Positions 23,362 through 35,700 of a DNA stretch of 64,000 nt are shown piece by piece (the first letter of the stretch is position 1; each line of letters opens with the position of its first letter). A model generated the notes under the pieces. The model was given only the letters and a program-made list of their open reading frames with translations, was not told the DNA's origin and made no database searches. Source of the DNA: Teratosphaeria epicoccoides (taxonomy: Eukaryota; Ascomycota; Dothideomycetes; Mycosphaerellales; Teratosphaeriaceae); NCBI GenBank assembly GCA_021401465.1, contig JADDMT010000092.1:54518-118517 (forward strand). The letters run 5' to 3'. Both the position numbers and the translations under genes were made by a program.

Positions 23362-23960
23362 ATGAAGTCTTGTACTTAGTGTCAAGAGTTAAAGCTTGTT
23401 TGTTAAGTACACATTTCCTTAGGAAAATGTTTGCACTATTGCTTTAGCAACTGTCGAAGTTGCGACGTAAAGGTGACAGAGGTTAAATAGAAAAGGTAAG
23501 GTAATTAGCAGAAAAGACTAATTGCTAATCTTGATTATGCGAAGGCTGCTCTAGTAGAGGCTTCGCAGAAGATAATAGAGGCGCATGTAAAAGAGATGCG
23601 TCTTTAGAAACAGTTAGATGCGGTTAACTATGAGGTCGAGGATAGTCGTGCTCTTAAGGAGCGTGAGATTAAAGAGGACAAGGCTAAAGAGCAGGCTCTT
23701 TAGCAGGCTAGACTCCTCCTTAACCTAGATCCTTTAACGGACCTTACGCTAAGTCCTATAACATAGACTGTAATAGACGGTTTCGCTAACGCATCATACT
23801 AGGGTTTCCTAGATAGTGTAGTAGCCGAGCCTATTAATGGCAACCTGCAGGGGCCTAGTCGTAGTTAATAAGGTTCTTCTAAGGTTCGTTTTCTACTCGA
23901 AACTCCGTGTCTTTTGCTAACAGTTTCGTAGGTGTTCTAGGGGTTCCTAGGTATTCTCGG
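23362..23960 (+). pseudogene. G2-b antisense ORF: Zn2Cys6-like + coiled coil
   Basis: Best-preserved copy of the G2 antisense gene, here on the + strand because the element is inverted. ATG at 23362 gives MKSCT-stop-CQELKLVC, then GKCLHYCFSNCRSCD, whose last Cys survives here but is Tyr in G2-a. The helix that follows includes KIIEAHVKEMRL, KQLDAVNYEVEDSRALKERE and KAKEQAL. Stops are all TAG/TAA. It continues through FLDSVVAEPINGNLQGPSRS to about 23960, antisense to the pol tail. Comparing copies supports CGC (Arg) as the ancestral codon where they now read TGC, CAC or TAC. Confidence 0.7.
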
Positions 23961-26930
23961 TACTACCGTATCCTTCTCATTTTACTAAGTACTCTTGCTG
24001 TCTATCTGCCTAGCGAGTGTCAAAAATCTTTTCGATAGTATACTCTAGTTCTTTAACCTTAGGGTCGAGTAGTAAATGTTCTGTTTGTAGTATAGCGTCT
24101 AGCGCTACTAGTTCTAGCAGAGAGATATAGAACATAGTGTATACTCTTATCTGCTTAGGTAGCTGTAATTCAAAATTCACTAGTCCTTTCTTAGCCTTAA
24201 TCTAGAATAGTCCTAGTTTTATAGGGTCTAGTTTTTTACTTAGCTTGTCTGATTTGATGTTATAGTAGAGGAGATACACCTTGTCCCCCTCCTCAAGAAT
24301 TAGTCCCTTAATTCTTTTACGACTTACGTACTATGCTATGTTCTGTTAATAGAACTACAGGTTAAGTCATGCTTTAGTTTGTAGTTAGCAGAGGTGTTTA
24401 ACCCGCCTAAGTGCTACTAGATTTAGATCACTAGTTAAGACATCTAGAATGTCTTCTATAGCTAACCTATACGCTATCTGAAATGGCGAGAGTCCTGTTA
24501 ACTCTGCTAGCATACTATTATATGCAAGTTATGCTATTAGTAACAACTCTACCTAGTTGTTCTGATCCCTATTTACATAGGATTAGAGGTACTATTCTAG
24601 CGTCTGATTTAGACCTTCTATCTGCCTATCTGTCTAAGAGTAGAAGGAAGTGCTAAGTTAGTACTTGACCTAGAATTGTCTTATTAGGGCCTTCTAGAAG
24701 TTAGAGGTAAACACGGATCCTTAGTCTGTTACTAGGTCTCGTAGCATGCTATGTAATGCTACTACCTACTTAATGAAGACATATGTAATATCTTTAGTTT
24801 TAAAGGCTTTATAGTATAGAATAAACTTTCCGAACTTAGTAAATTAGTTGACTACTACTATGATTCTATCAAAGAACTCATTAGTAGCAGGTTCTCTTAA
24901 CTAGGGTAGTTTAATAATGAAGTCTATAGCAAGCAATTCCTATGGCTATTAGGGTACCTTTAGAGGTCGTAGTAGCCTATACGGTCTATAACGATCATGC
25001 TTGCTCTGTTAGCAAGTTACACATTAACAGACATAGTCCTCGATTACTTTGCCTATCCTAGGGAAGTAATATTCTTGCTAGAGAATTTACTTCATTTTAG
25101 ACCTTTTTAGGTGTCCTACCTAAGGAACGTCATGTCGGAGGCGTAGTAGCTCCGAATGTAAGGATGTTAGCATGTAGACTAATCCTTAGAACAGAAGTAC
25201 TCTGTCTTTGTCTTCCTAGTTCTCCTGTCCTTCTATGTCGTTACGGACAGCGAGTACGGTTAGATCGTAGATGAGTATATTCCTCAGGTTGTCCTAGAAT
25301 TTACTAGCCTATGTAATAGCTATAGCCGCGAGTCGCTTAACTCCGAGCGTGCTATCGCTATTCTCTAGCAGAATAGCATGTTTCTCCTGTTTTACGCCCT
25401 TCATGTAGTTAGTCTAGCGACTAAGTACATCGGCGCGTGCATTATCGGATCCCTTGTAATAGACGATCTTATAGTTAAAGCTAGAGAGTTCCTTACTCTA
25501 TCGGACTTGTCGTCAGTTTAACTCTTTTGTCATAGTAAAGTATCGCAAGTTCTCATAGTCCGTGTAGACTGTGACCTAGTGTCTAGGCCCTTCTAAGTAG
25601 ACTCGCCAAGCCTTGTAGGCGTCTACTATAGCTAGAAGTTCTTTGTTATAGACGTCGTAGTAGAGCTTAGGTCTAGACAGCTTTCTCGAGTAGTAGGTAA
25701 CTAGCTGTAGTTGTCTACTCGGTCCTAGTTAACTTAAGCATACCCTAAGTACTATGTCAGAGGCATCTGTTTTAAGTGTGATAGGCTTATTAGGGTTAAA
25801 TACAAGCAAGATTAGCTAATCTGTGAATTGTTGCTTAAGTTCCTTAAAGGCATTCTGTTAGGCGTCGTCCTAAACAAATAGTGTATCCTTTGTAGTAAGG
25901 GTTATAAGTAGTACCGTAATCTTTGAGTAGTCTACGATAAACCTTTAGTAGAAGTTAGCAAACCTAAGGAAGGACTCTACTTCCTTAACATTAGTCAGCG
26001 TAGGCTACTCTTTTATGACTTTAACCTTCTTAGTGTCTATCTTGATTAGGCTACTACGTAGCCAAGGAATTAGACTTCTTGCTTATGAAACTCGCTCTTC
26101 TAAGGCTTGACCTTTAGCTTGTAGTCCTAGAGTTTCTGAAGTACCTTACGTACATGAGTCCTATGTTCTTCCATCGTTCGTAAGTAGACAAGGATATCAT
26201 CTAAGTATATAACTACAAAGACGTTAAGGTACTCTTGTAGCACATTGTTAATAAATGCCTGCTATGTAGCCAGGGCGTCTGTTAACCTAAATAGCATGAC
26301 TGTATACTCGTAGTGTCTAAACCTAGTTCGGAATGTAGTCTTGTATTCTTTGCCTTCCTTGATTCGAATTTAGTTATATACTCCTAGTATGTCAAACTTC
26401 GAGAACTATACTACTCCTTGTAGGCGATCCTGTAATTCAGAAAGCAAAGGAAGCGGATAGCTGTTCTTTATTATGATGTCGTTTAATCTAGGATAGTCGA
26501 TGTAAAGTCGCTAGTCGTCTTCCCCCTTAGGGACAAACAGAATCAGGTACCCTGCTAGTAACTGTAACTTACGAATAAAGCCTTTCTAGAGGTTGTCTTC
26601 AAGGTATTTCCGGAGAATCTCTAGTTTAGCCGCTAATAATAGGCGAACTAGCTACTTTGTCGGCGTTCTGCCTAGGAGTAAGGGTATCCTATAGTCCTAC
26701 TCCTAGTATTCTAGCAGAGCCTCTTAGTCGGGTTCTTCCTTGAAAAGAGTAGCAAACTTTTTATACTTGTCAGGAACTATGAATTTGACTTTGACTTTAG
26801 ACTGTGTTGCTTTGACCTATAGGACGTATATTTCCTGTTCTAGATCCTCGATAGTAGCGACTATCTTGTTTAAAGTTATAGCACATATTTTGATCTTGCC
26901 TAGTACGTTATGTACTACAGGTAGAGGTAT
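23900..26930 (-). pseudogene. G2-b pol, truncated at the protease end
   Basis: Minus-strand pol of a second G2 copy, collinear with 20020-16985 of G2-a. It runs from the chromodomain (near 24000) through integrase (24300-25200), RNase H and RT (YLDD near 26190-26210) to the RT/protease linker. At about 26930 homology stops inside GTAGAGGTAT, and a + strand G2 copy starts at CGATTAGCAC. Gag and the 5' LTR of this copy are therefore missing. Stop codons are of RIP type. Confidence 0.85.
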
Positions 26931-29900
26931 AACGATTAGCACCGAAATGGCAAAGCGATTACTATAGTCTCTAACCTATAGAGTTAGATGCGACTAAGGG
27001 GCGCCTAAAGAATAGACCCTAAGGAAAGCTACAGAAGGGCTCTCCTACCTAGAATAGTCCGAAGAAGCTATTCGACAAGAGGAACCTTAAGTGCTACAAA
27101 CTGTAGAAAGAAAGGACACTTTGCCCGTAAGTGTTTCGCGAAGAAGTAACGACAGAAACTGCCTAGGATAGAACAGGCTCGCGTGACAACAACAGCACCT
27201 AAGTAAAAGGCCGCTACTACTCGAGAACTAGACTATGCCGTACTTACTTAGACTATGTGCTATGACAACGATTGTCGAATTCACATGAGTAATAAAGATG
27301 GTTCTAGATAGTACCCTAGCTAAAACAAGGTATAGTCTATCTATGCGCTAAGGGGTATACCTTCTAGTGTAATAGTCCTAAGGTAACAGGAGCTAGAAGA
27401 AGAAGAAGGAGGTTCGGACGACAACTATGAGCTTGTCAAAGCCATTATTCCTGATTCTGAGGAAGACGAGAGCATAGAGCGATAGGCTATGCCGCCGCAT
27501 GACATCAGACTTAATATTATCCGAATCATACAGAACTAGTAGGCTTAGGCTTACCTATAGATTAATGGAGTATAACATGTCGACTAGCTTTAGTATAATA
27601 AACTAGCCGACTATATGCGACAATACCTAAGGAGACTACTAGTTGTAGCTTAACCTCACGCGCATTAGAAAATTGTCTAAGAAATTGTACTGTTTAGGGT
27701 AGAGTTTACGCCCTAAGGAGGCTACCTAACCTACAAAGGTATCTAGGTTCCACGAGCGCTATAACTCCGAGTCTACTACTTGAAAATAGAGTACGCAAGA
27801 AACGCGCAGGAATAACGAGGCTAAGAGCGAGTACGACCTCTTAGGCTAGATAGCGGTAACGCTCGAAGAAGAGTAAGCCGAGACTACACGATCCCCGAAC
27901 TAGTCCGTGAAGACAGTTATTCGGGAAACAACAAGGTCCGCTAGAATTAGACCTACGGACAGACTAGACAGGGCTGTAACGATATGCTGTAGTTAGCGCC
28001 AGATACGCGAATAACCTTAGAGTATAGGTGCACATTAACAAGACACTAGCCTAGGCCTTAATAGATTCAGGATGCACTAGAATCTTCATGACGCCTAAGT
28101 TCGCTAGGACAGCTAGGATAAAGCTACAGGCAAAGACGAATGCTTTCTTACTACAAGCGATTAATAGAAAGCCGGTCATGTACAACTAAGGAATAGTTGA
28201 TAAAGAGACCGAGATAATACCTCTGCTAATAGGACGCTACTAAGAGATGATCTAGTTTGACATCATAGAGTCACCTGGCTTAGATGTAGTACTAGGGTTA
28301 CTATGGCTAAGAAACGCTAACCCCTACCTCAACTAGAAGAATGAGAGGATCTAGTTCCTAGAACTCCTAAGATCGATACCTCTACCTATAGTACACGACG
28401 TACTAGGCAAGATCGAAATATGTGCTGTGACTTTAAGCGAGATAGTTACTACTATCAAGGATCTAGAACAGGAAGTACACGTCCTATAGGTCAAAGCAAC
28501 GCAATCTGAAGTCAAGGTCGAATTCATAGTTCCTAACGAGTATAAAGAGTTTGCTACTCTTTTTAAAGAAGAACCCGACTAAGAAGCTCTGCTAGAACAC
28601 TAGGAGTAGGATTACAGGATACCCTTACTCCCTAGCAAGATACTAACGAAGCAGCTAGTTCGCCTATTATTAGTAGCGAAACTAGAGATTCTCCGGAAAT
28701 ACCTTGAAGACAACCTCTAGAAGGGCTTTATCCGCGAGTTGTAGTCCCTAGCAGGATATCTAATCCTGTTTGTTCCTAAGGGGGAAGATAACTAGCAACT
28801 CTACGTAGATTATCGTAGATTAAATGACATCATAATAAAGATCAGTTATCCGCTTCCTTTGCTCTCAGAATTGCAGGAACGCCTACAAGGAGCAATATAG
28901 TTCTTGAAGTTCGACATACCTAGAGCGTATAACCGAATTCGAATTAAGGGAGGCAAAGAATAGAAGACTACGTTCCGAACTAGGTTTAGATACTACGAGT
29001 ATATAGTCATGCTATTTAGGTTAATAAACGCCCTAGCTACATAGCAGGCATTTATTAATAATGTGCTACAAGAGTACCTTAATGTCTTCGTAGTTGTATA
29101 CTTAGACGACATCCTTGTCTACTTGCGAACAATCGAAGAACATAGGACTTATATACGCAAGGTACTTTAGAAACTACAGGATTACAGGCTAAAGGTTAAG
29201 CCTTAGAAGAGCGAGTTTTACAAGCAGGAAGTCTAATTCCTTAGCTACGTAGTAGCATGTAATAGAATCAAGATAGACACTAAGAAAGTCTAAGTCGTAA
29301 AAGAGTAGCCTACGCCGACTAATGTTAAGGAGGTATAGTCCTTCCTTAGATTTGCTAACTTCTACTAAAGATTTGTAGCAAACTATTCGAAGATTACGGC
29401 ACTACTTACAACTCTTACTACAAAGGATATACTATTCGTTTAGGATGACGCCTAACAGAATGCCTTTAAGGAACTTAAGCAACAATTTACAGATTAGCTA
29501 ATCTTACTCGTTTTTGACCCTAATAAGCCTAACATAGTCGAAATAGATGCCTCTAACGTAGTACTTAGGGCATGCTTAAGTTAACTAGGACTAAGTAGAC
29601 GACTACAGCTAGTTGCCTACTACTCGAGAAAGCTGTCTAGACCTAAACTCTATTACGACGTCTACGACAAAGAACTTCTAGCCATAGTAGACGCCTATAA
29701 GGCCTAGCGAGTCTACTTAGAAGGTTCTAAGTACTAAGTCACGGTCTATACAGACTATAAGAACTTGCGATACTTCATAATGACAAAAGACTTAAACTAA
29801 CAACAAGTTTAGTAGAGTAAGGAACTCTCTAGTTTTAACTATAAGATCGTCTATCGCAAGGGGACTAATAACGCACGCGCCGATATACTTAGCCGCTAGA

Positions 29901-29995
29901 CTAAATACATGAAAGGCGTGAAGCAGGAGAAACACGCTGTTCTCCAGGAAAATAGCGATAGCACACTAGGAGTTAATTAACTCGCGACTATGACT
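26931..29995 (+). pseudogene. G2-c gag end and pol, 5' part
   Basis: Third G2 copy, + strand, starting just upstream of the gag zinc knuckle (equivalent to about 15555 in G2-a) and running through protease (LIDSGCTRIF, 28058), RT (DYRRLND about 28811, VYLDDILVY about 29095-29121) and RNase H to near 18605 of G2-a. There G1 interrupts it. The knuckle is damaged by a +1 indel near 27094. From 27450 to 28055 the gag and pol frames show the same -1 relation as in G2-a. It continues at 41359. Confidence 0.9.
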
Positions 29996-30000
29996 AGTAC

Positions 30001-30360
30001 TAATATAGATGTATGTGCTATATGATATGAAAATATCTCGCAGTGTGGCAGAGTAATCCGACCTTTCAGTAGGTACAAGACAGCGCTGCTTTCTGCTTAT
30101 CGCAGAGGTGGCGCTAAGGGTGCTTATAACACCTGACGCTCCTTAATTAGAGAAAGCATGTCCGAGCCTAACCCCGTAGGGGTACCGTAGGGTCAGCGAC
30201 GTAGGGGCGTCCTACGTCAACAACTAATCCTACTCGGACGACATACGAGCTAACGTATGTACGAAGGACCCCCTTGCCATATGTAGCAGGGTCACTGCAT
30301 GCCAAGGGTAGCTATTAGAACCCATGCAGTTCAGATAGTCCCCTAGTATTAACCGTATCA
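30001..30360 (-). repeat. G1-a 3' LTR
   Basis: 360 bp, TAATA...TATCA (ancestral TGATA...TATCA). It contains the hairpin GACGTAGGGGCGTCCTACGTC and the palindrome CCCCGTAGGGG. With pol on the minus strand this is the downstream LTR. Confidence 0.95.
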
Positions 30361-30385
30361 CTGCCCCTCCTCCTATGAGGATGTC
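30361..30385 (-). other. G1 polypurine tract
   Basis: On the minus strand GGAGGAGGGGCAG abuts the LTR, where plus-strand priming would occur. The same sequence adjoins the LTRs at 54827 and 59041. Confidence 0.75.
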
Positions 30386-30637
30386 CCTAGCCTTACTAAG
30401 TGACGCACGCGGAACATATAGGGTACGGGATATAGCACGCTTACACTACGTAAGAGTAAATAGGTAGATAGCCTACGTAACATGTGTCATGTGTACATCT
30501 TAACCCCTTCGCAGCGAGTGCGGGGCAGAGGCTGCTAACTCGGGCGGGTTTTAATCTGTCACATGTTAGGCGGCTTCGTAATACCTTCGCTTTACATGCG
30601 GATCAAGATATCAGGAAACCACGAGTACGTACTTCGG

Positions 30638-30862
30638 CTAATCCTTGAAATTATAGGGCGAGCATGCGCGCCGGCCTCGCCAAGTAGCTTGGCCGTCCCT
30701 ATTTAGTCGTGACCGTGAAGAACGTGTCGCAGAACCTAGGGGTAGTAGGAAAGTACGCAGACGCTCTGCGCGCGCTACTCGAAACAGCAGGAGCGCGCTC
30801 CTAGCGCGGGCCTCGCTACATTTCCATGCTAGTAGGCTAGCACGAGTGCGGTTAGCGCACAT
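30638..30862 (-). other. Small conserved ORF in the G1 3' region (74 codons)
   Basis: Reading in the pol direction, between the antisense promoter and the LTR. It is open in G1-a and again in G1-c (59543-59319), with about 90% identical residues, but broken in G1-b. It is Arg-rich, starts MCANRTRASLLAWKC, and has no recognised domain. It could be chance openness in GC-richer DNA. A real gene is not established. Confidence 0.25.
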
Positions 30863-30959
30863 GCGTGACAGCCGCGTTATTCGTTATTGCATTATTCGGT
30901 CCCCTTGTAAGTCAACTAGAGGCAGGTACTCTGCGCATGTAGTTCGAGTTACTAGCTTA

Positions 30960-31158
30960 ACAGTTGCGGTAGGCAACAGGGGGGCTATTAGAGGGTATAA
31001 AAACCTCGTCGCTTCCTAAACTTTCCTGTTCTAAGACACTAACATCGACCTCTACTCCTACTTCGCTTAGCTTGCGCCTTGCCGTGTCTGCGGGTCTATA
31101 CTAGAGCTCCTTCTTCTTCAATCAATTAATTAAGATCAATCAACCTGTCTTAGCTATA
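30960..31158 (+). promoter_or_regulatory. Promoter and leader of the G1 antisense ORF
   Basis: GGTATAAAAACC with TATAAAAA at 30996-31003, exactly 163 bp before the ATG. Then a CT-rich tract (CTAAACTTTCCTG; CTTCTTCTTC) and an AATCAATTAAT leader, with ATAATGGC at the start codon. TATA box, CT-rich start region and this leader are typical of fungal RNA polymerase II genes. All three G1 copies keep the 163-bp spacing. Confidence 0.7.
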
Positions 31159-32655
31159 ATGGCTCATGTGCTGCAGACTAAGTTCGACGCTACTCGCTCT
31201 GCCCGCGATCGTCGCTTGTGTCGACGATGCCTCGACAACCTTAGTAGCCAAGCTGCACACATCTCCCCTCTGCGTGTTAGTAAGGCGTCCCCTACTCGCG
31301 AGGTATGCATGACTTGTACTAACCGAAGCGTAGCCGAGATCTACGTCGGCAGATTTGATGAGGGCGGTGTCTACCGCAATTGTGTTAACTGCAATAGTAA
31401 GCATCAGAAATGCTAAGACCTCCCTGAAGAGGTGTACAGCGAGTACAACTAGCTCTGCTGTAACATCGATGACTTCTAGAGTACGCGCGACAAGGGGATT
31501 ACTAAAGGCACTCCGACTATGAACAGGCTACAGGCTAAGTACCGCGAGGTACTCGCCTACCTGCTTGGCGCCCTCTTGTGCTTCACCGCGACTGCTAACC
31601 GTTCTCACGGCAGTGTTCGCTTCGACTCTCTGCTAACAGGCGAAAACGTTTGTCTAGGTCTAATCGCAGACTTAGTCTAGAAGATCTTGAAGGTGCTAAC
31701 CGTTAGGGTTAAGACCTTCGCCATAGTACGCATATAGTGCGGGTACCCTCCGAGTATGAAATGCTGACTTTTCCGCTAGGCTAACGTTAGCGTCGAGAAG
31801 TATCCGACTAGCCGTCAGCGTCAGCAACTCGGGGCCCTTGCCTCTATTAACGATGACTTCGAAACGCGGATGATCCGCAAGAAGGTTATCAAGCAATTCG
31901 CCGCTCCCGCCGCTAAGGCCACGCCCTAGCGCCGTACCGAGAGGCAGCCTGCCTCTAAGCCGGTCCTAAGGACTAAGCCGTAAGTTACTCACTCGAATCC
32001 TGTCGCGTGCGTACAGCTAACACATTGTAGCGCCGCCGCCTACGCCGCCTCGACGCTACTGTCTAAGAAGAAGAAGAGGGCCAGGGCCGAAATTGAGGTT
32101 AGCGACGAGGAAGCCGAGCCTTCCCCGCTTGCGACCCGCACTACGTCCGTCAAGACGCTAAGGCACAAGCCTCTAGGCCAGATCTTTGAGGATGAGGAGG
32201 ATGACGACGTTCAGGATACCTTTAGTCCTGACATGATCCCTTCGCGCCGTAGTGTCACCGTACTAGTTACGCCTGAGGGAGACACTAAGTCTGATGATGT
32301 AGTCGACACTCATGTCAAGAAGCGCAAGATGATCTCGAGGGCCGAGCGTGACAGCCGCAAGCGCGCTCGAGTCTCTTCGCCTTCTGATGCTAAGGATGAG
32401 GTAGTCGTCGCGACTAGGCGCGGTAAAGGTGTCGCTAGTTCTCTAGCTACTATAGGCTCCGAAGACGAGCTCCCTCGCAACCTACTAAAGAAGAAGATGC
32501 TAGCCTCTCTTCGTGGCGTTGCTACCCCTGTTACTCATAGTCGCTTCAGGGTGTTTAGTAGACCCCGTGCGGGTAGGCAGTCCCTAGTAGACTGTAACAA
32601 GAAAGACTCTCCTGCTTCGGGTTCAGTTAGGAAGCCCCTAACTAGTAGTCGCTAA
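31159..32655 (+). pseudogene. G1-a antisense ORF: 498-codon Cys-rich basic nuclear-type protein
   Basis: A single frame of 499 codons from ATG 31159 to TAA, antisense to gag-pol and tail-to-tail with it (140 bp apart). The first 85 residues have Cys21, 24, 50, 53, 75, 78 and 85, including CVNCNSKHQKC. The C-terminal half is acidic then basic: SKKKKRARAEIEVSDEEAE, FEDEEDDDV, VKKRKMISRAERDSRKRARV. That looks like a zinc-binding region plus nuclear localisation signals. Internal stops are TAG/TAA at probable Gln codons, plus one TGA shared by the copies. The function is unknown; a chromatin or regulatory role is inferred. It resembles no gag or pol domain. Confidence 0.75.
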
Positions 32656-32795
32656 GCATTAGCTATGAAGCTAATCCGAGCATGTCTCTTGTTCTTCTTA
32701 GGTTTATTCTAGGTATGCCTTTAGGCATCAATGATGTATAAGTAGGGCGTTTGCTTCTCGTTGTCACTTCGCGCGTCATGCGCTACATACACATG

Positions 32796-35700
32796 TCAAG
32801 AATTCTGCTCCGGAACCCTTATCTTCCTACAAATCGACCTTCTTAAGCCCTGCTTACGCTTCCTCCGCTCTTCGAATTCACGAATAGCTTCCGGAGCGTT
32901 CTTGCAGTCTTTAGCTAGAACCTATTATGTGTACTTAGGTAGGTATCCTTTCTACTTCACTAGATAGTGCGTTGCGCCCTTGCGCCGCATACTGTCCTTA
33001 ATACCCTCGACTTCCTACTCTTCGTTCTCTTCTGCTACTAGCATTAGGTCCGCGGGCTCTTCGCCCTTGCGCTATACCCATAGTTCGAGTAGAGATACGT
33101 AGAAGACGTCATGCACATGATATGACAATGGCAACGATAGCTAGTATGCCTGCGAGCCTATCGCGTCGCGTATCCGGAAGGGTCCGACGAACCTTGGCGT
33201 CATCTTCTTGCTCGGAAGTTTCAGCTTGAGATTCTTCGTTGACAGTAACACCTTTGTACTAACTACATACTACATCGGTTTAGCACAGGCGTTATTATGT
33301 TTAATCTGGGATTCTGAGGCCTTTTTCTAGTGTTCTATTAGCACCGAATGTACCTCGCGCATACGCCGCGCTGATTCCGTAGCAGCTGGCACCCTCTCCT
33401 CAGAAGACTCGTCCTAAGGCAGTTCTAGGTGTATTTCCGGATCAAAGCCATAAAGAATCTGAAATGGCGACATGCGCATAGTAGCATGCACGCTGTTATT
33501 AACTGCAAATTCCGCCATAGGAATTGCGTCGGCCTAGGCATCCTGGTTCTTAGCGTAGTAGCACTAAAGGTACTGCTTAAGAGTCTAGTTCATACGTTCA
33601 GTCTAACTATTAGTCTGTAGATGGAATGCTATACTTAGGCGGTACTTAACACGCGCTTTAAACACAAATTCTTGCTAGTATTTACTAGTAAAGACAGAAC
33701 CTCGATCTGATAGGATACTTCGGGGGACACTAAAGCGCTATACAACTTCGTCGCGAAGTAGCCGCGCAAGCTCGCTACTTGTGCACTTTTTCGTACATAG
33801 GATGAAGATATTTATCTTCGAGTATCAGTCGACTACTATAAGGACAGTATTAACTACATCGCCCTTCTACTTTGCTAGCGGCAAATCGGTAATGAAATCT
33901 ATGGTCAAGTCTTGCCATGGCCTCTCTAGTAGTAGGAGCGCCTAAGCATCGCTATAGGGGCGATAGCGCCAAGATTTGCTAATCTGGCATGTCTAGCAGG
34001 ATTTGACATAGTCAGAGACATCCTGTTCTAGCGTAGGCTACTAGTATTTGCGTCCGAGAAGTGCGTTCGTCTTCTCTACGCTAAAATGGCCCGCGAGTTC
34101 ATCGTCATGATGAATACGGAGGAGCTGCGAACGGAGTATGCGGTTAGCGGGTACGTAGAGCCTATTGTCAAAGTACTACAAGTCGCCTGACTTGGTCTAG
34201 TACTTCGGACTGCCTATAGTGTCCTAGAGGGCTATACCCTTATTGATTAACTCCGGTTCTCGCTCTTGTAACCGCTGAATAAGTCTCGAGACTTCTTTAA
34301 AGGGTTCTTTAGACATCGCATGCTTACTGCATGTAAGCCGGTTAACTACCGCACAGATCGAGCTAGACACGGTCGCTACAACTGCCGGATAGGAGGGTTC
34401 GTCACTAGCGGAGGCCGTGAGGCCCCATTAGACCCGTAGTTGACCTACAAGAGGAGCTAACGACAGATCGCCGCCCTAAACTACAAGCTTCGTTTGCAGT
34501 GTAGGGAGAAGCTGTTAGTTACCCTCTTCCCTAGTGTCGTAGTCCGGTCGTCGCGAAGGACCGTCGGCTAGATTCGTCTTTCCGGAACGATGCTAGATAA
34601 CGAAGTCAAAGCTAGCGAGGAAAGTCGCCTACCTTGCTTGCCGACTACTTAGCTGCTTCACGCCCATGAAGCCGCGAAGGTTGTTATAGTCAGTAAGCAC
34701 CTTAATAGGGTGCGCTGCGCCTTCGAGGTAGTGTCGGTACTCCTTGAAGCCGTCAACAATAGCCAAAAGCTCTTGGTCGTGAGTCTCGTAGTTAAGCTTA
34801 GCGCCCTGCATCTTCCGCGACTAGAAGGCAATCGGGTACTATCGCGCACTGCCTTCGTGCGACTAGAGCTGCGATATAATTGCGGCTATTGCGAATTTTG
34901 AAGCATTAGTCTCTATCCGGATCTTCGTAGCGGGGTCAAAGTGCCGAAGTATAGGCGTAGTTTGAAAAGCTGCTTTGAGTTTAGAGAAGGCCTTGCTCTA
35001 AGCCTCCTCCCAAGGCACTTTCCCTGGCTTTTTTCCTCGAACCGCGCCCTTTGCGAGGGCTATGAGGGGAGCCACGATCTTCAAGTAAGATCGTATGAAT
35101 CTGCAGTAGAAGTTAGTAAATCCTAGGAACACCTGCACTTCTTAGAGGGTAGTTAGCCGCGGCTACTCCGCGATTACGGACACCCTTCGGTCATCTATGA
35201 TGACTCCTTCCATGGAGACGATGTATCCGAGAAACTTAATCCTATCCGTCAGGAATGAGCACTTCTTTAGGTTCGCGTACAGAGCGAACTTGCGGAGCTA
35301 TTCGAGCACTATACTTAGATGCCAAATATGCTCCTCCTTCGAGTTAGAATAGACTAGTATATCGTCTAAATATACTACGTAGCAGGTGTCAACGAGGCCG
35401 GCTAGGGCCCGGTTAATATACGCTTAGAACGTCGCTAGTGCGTTAGTTAAGCTAAACAGTATCACTGTATACTCGAAGTGTCTGTACCGCGTTCAGAATG
35501 TAGTCTTCTACTCGTCGCCCTTTCGGATCGGTATCTAGTAGTAGGCGTCCTTCAAGTCGATAGACGAGAAGATGGCGGCGCGACCAAGGCAGTCAAGCGT
35601 CTCGCTAATAAGTAGTAGGGGGCAGCGGTTCTTCTAGGTTACTACGTTAAGGCCCCTATAGTTAACGTATAGGCGGAGCGTGTTGTCCTTCTTCAGGACG

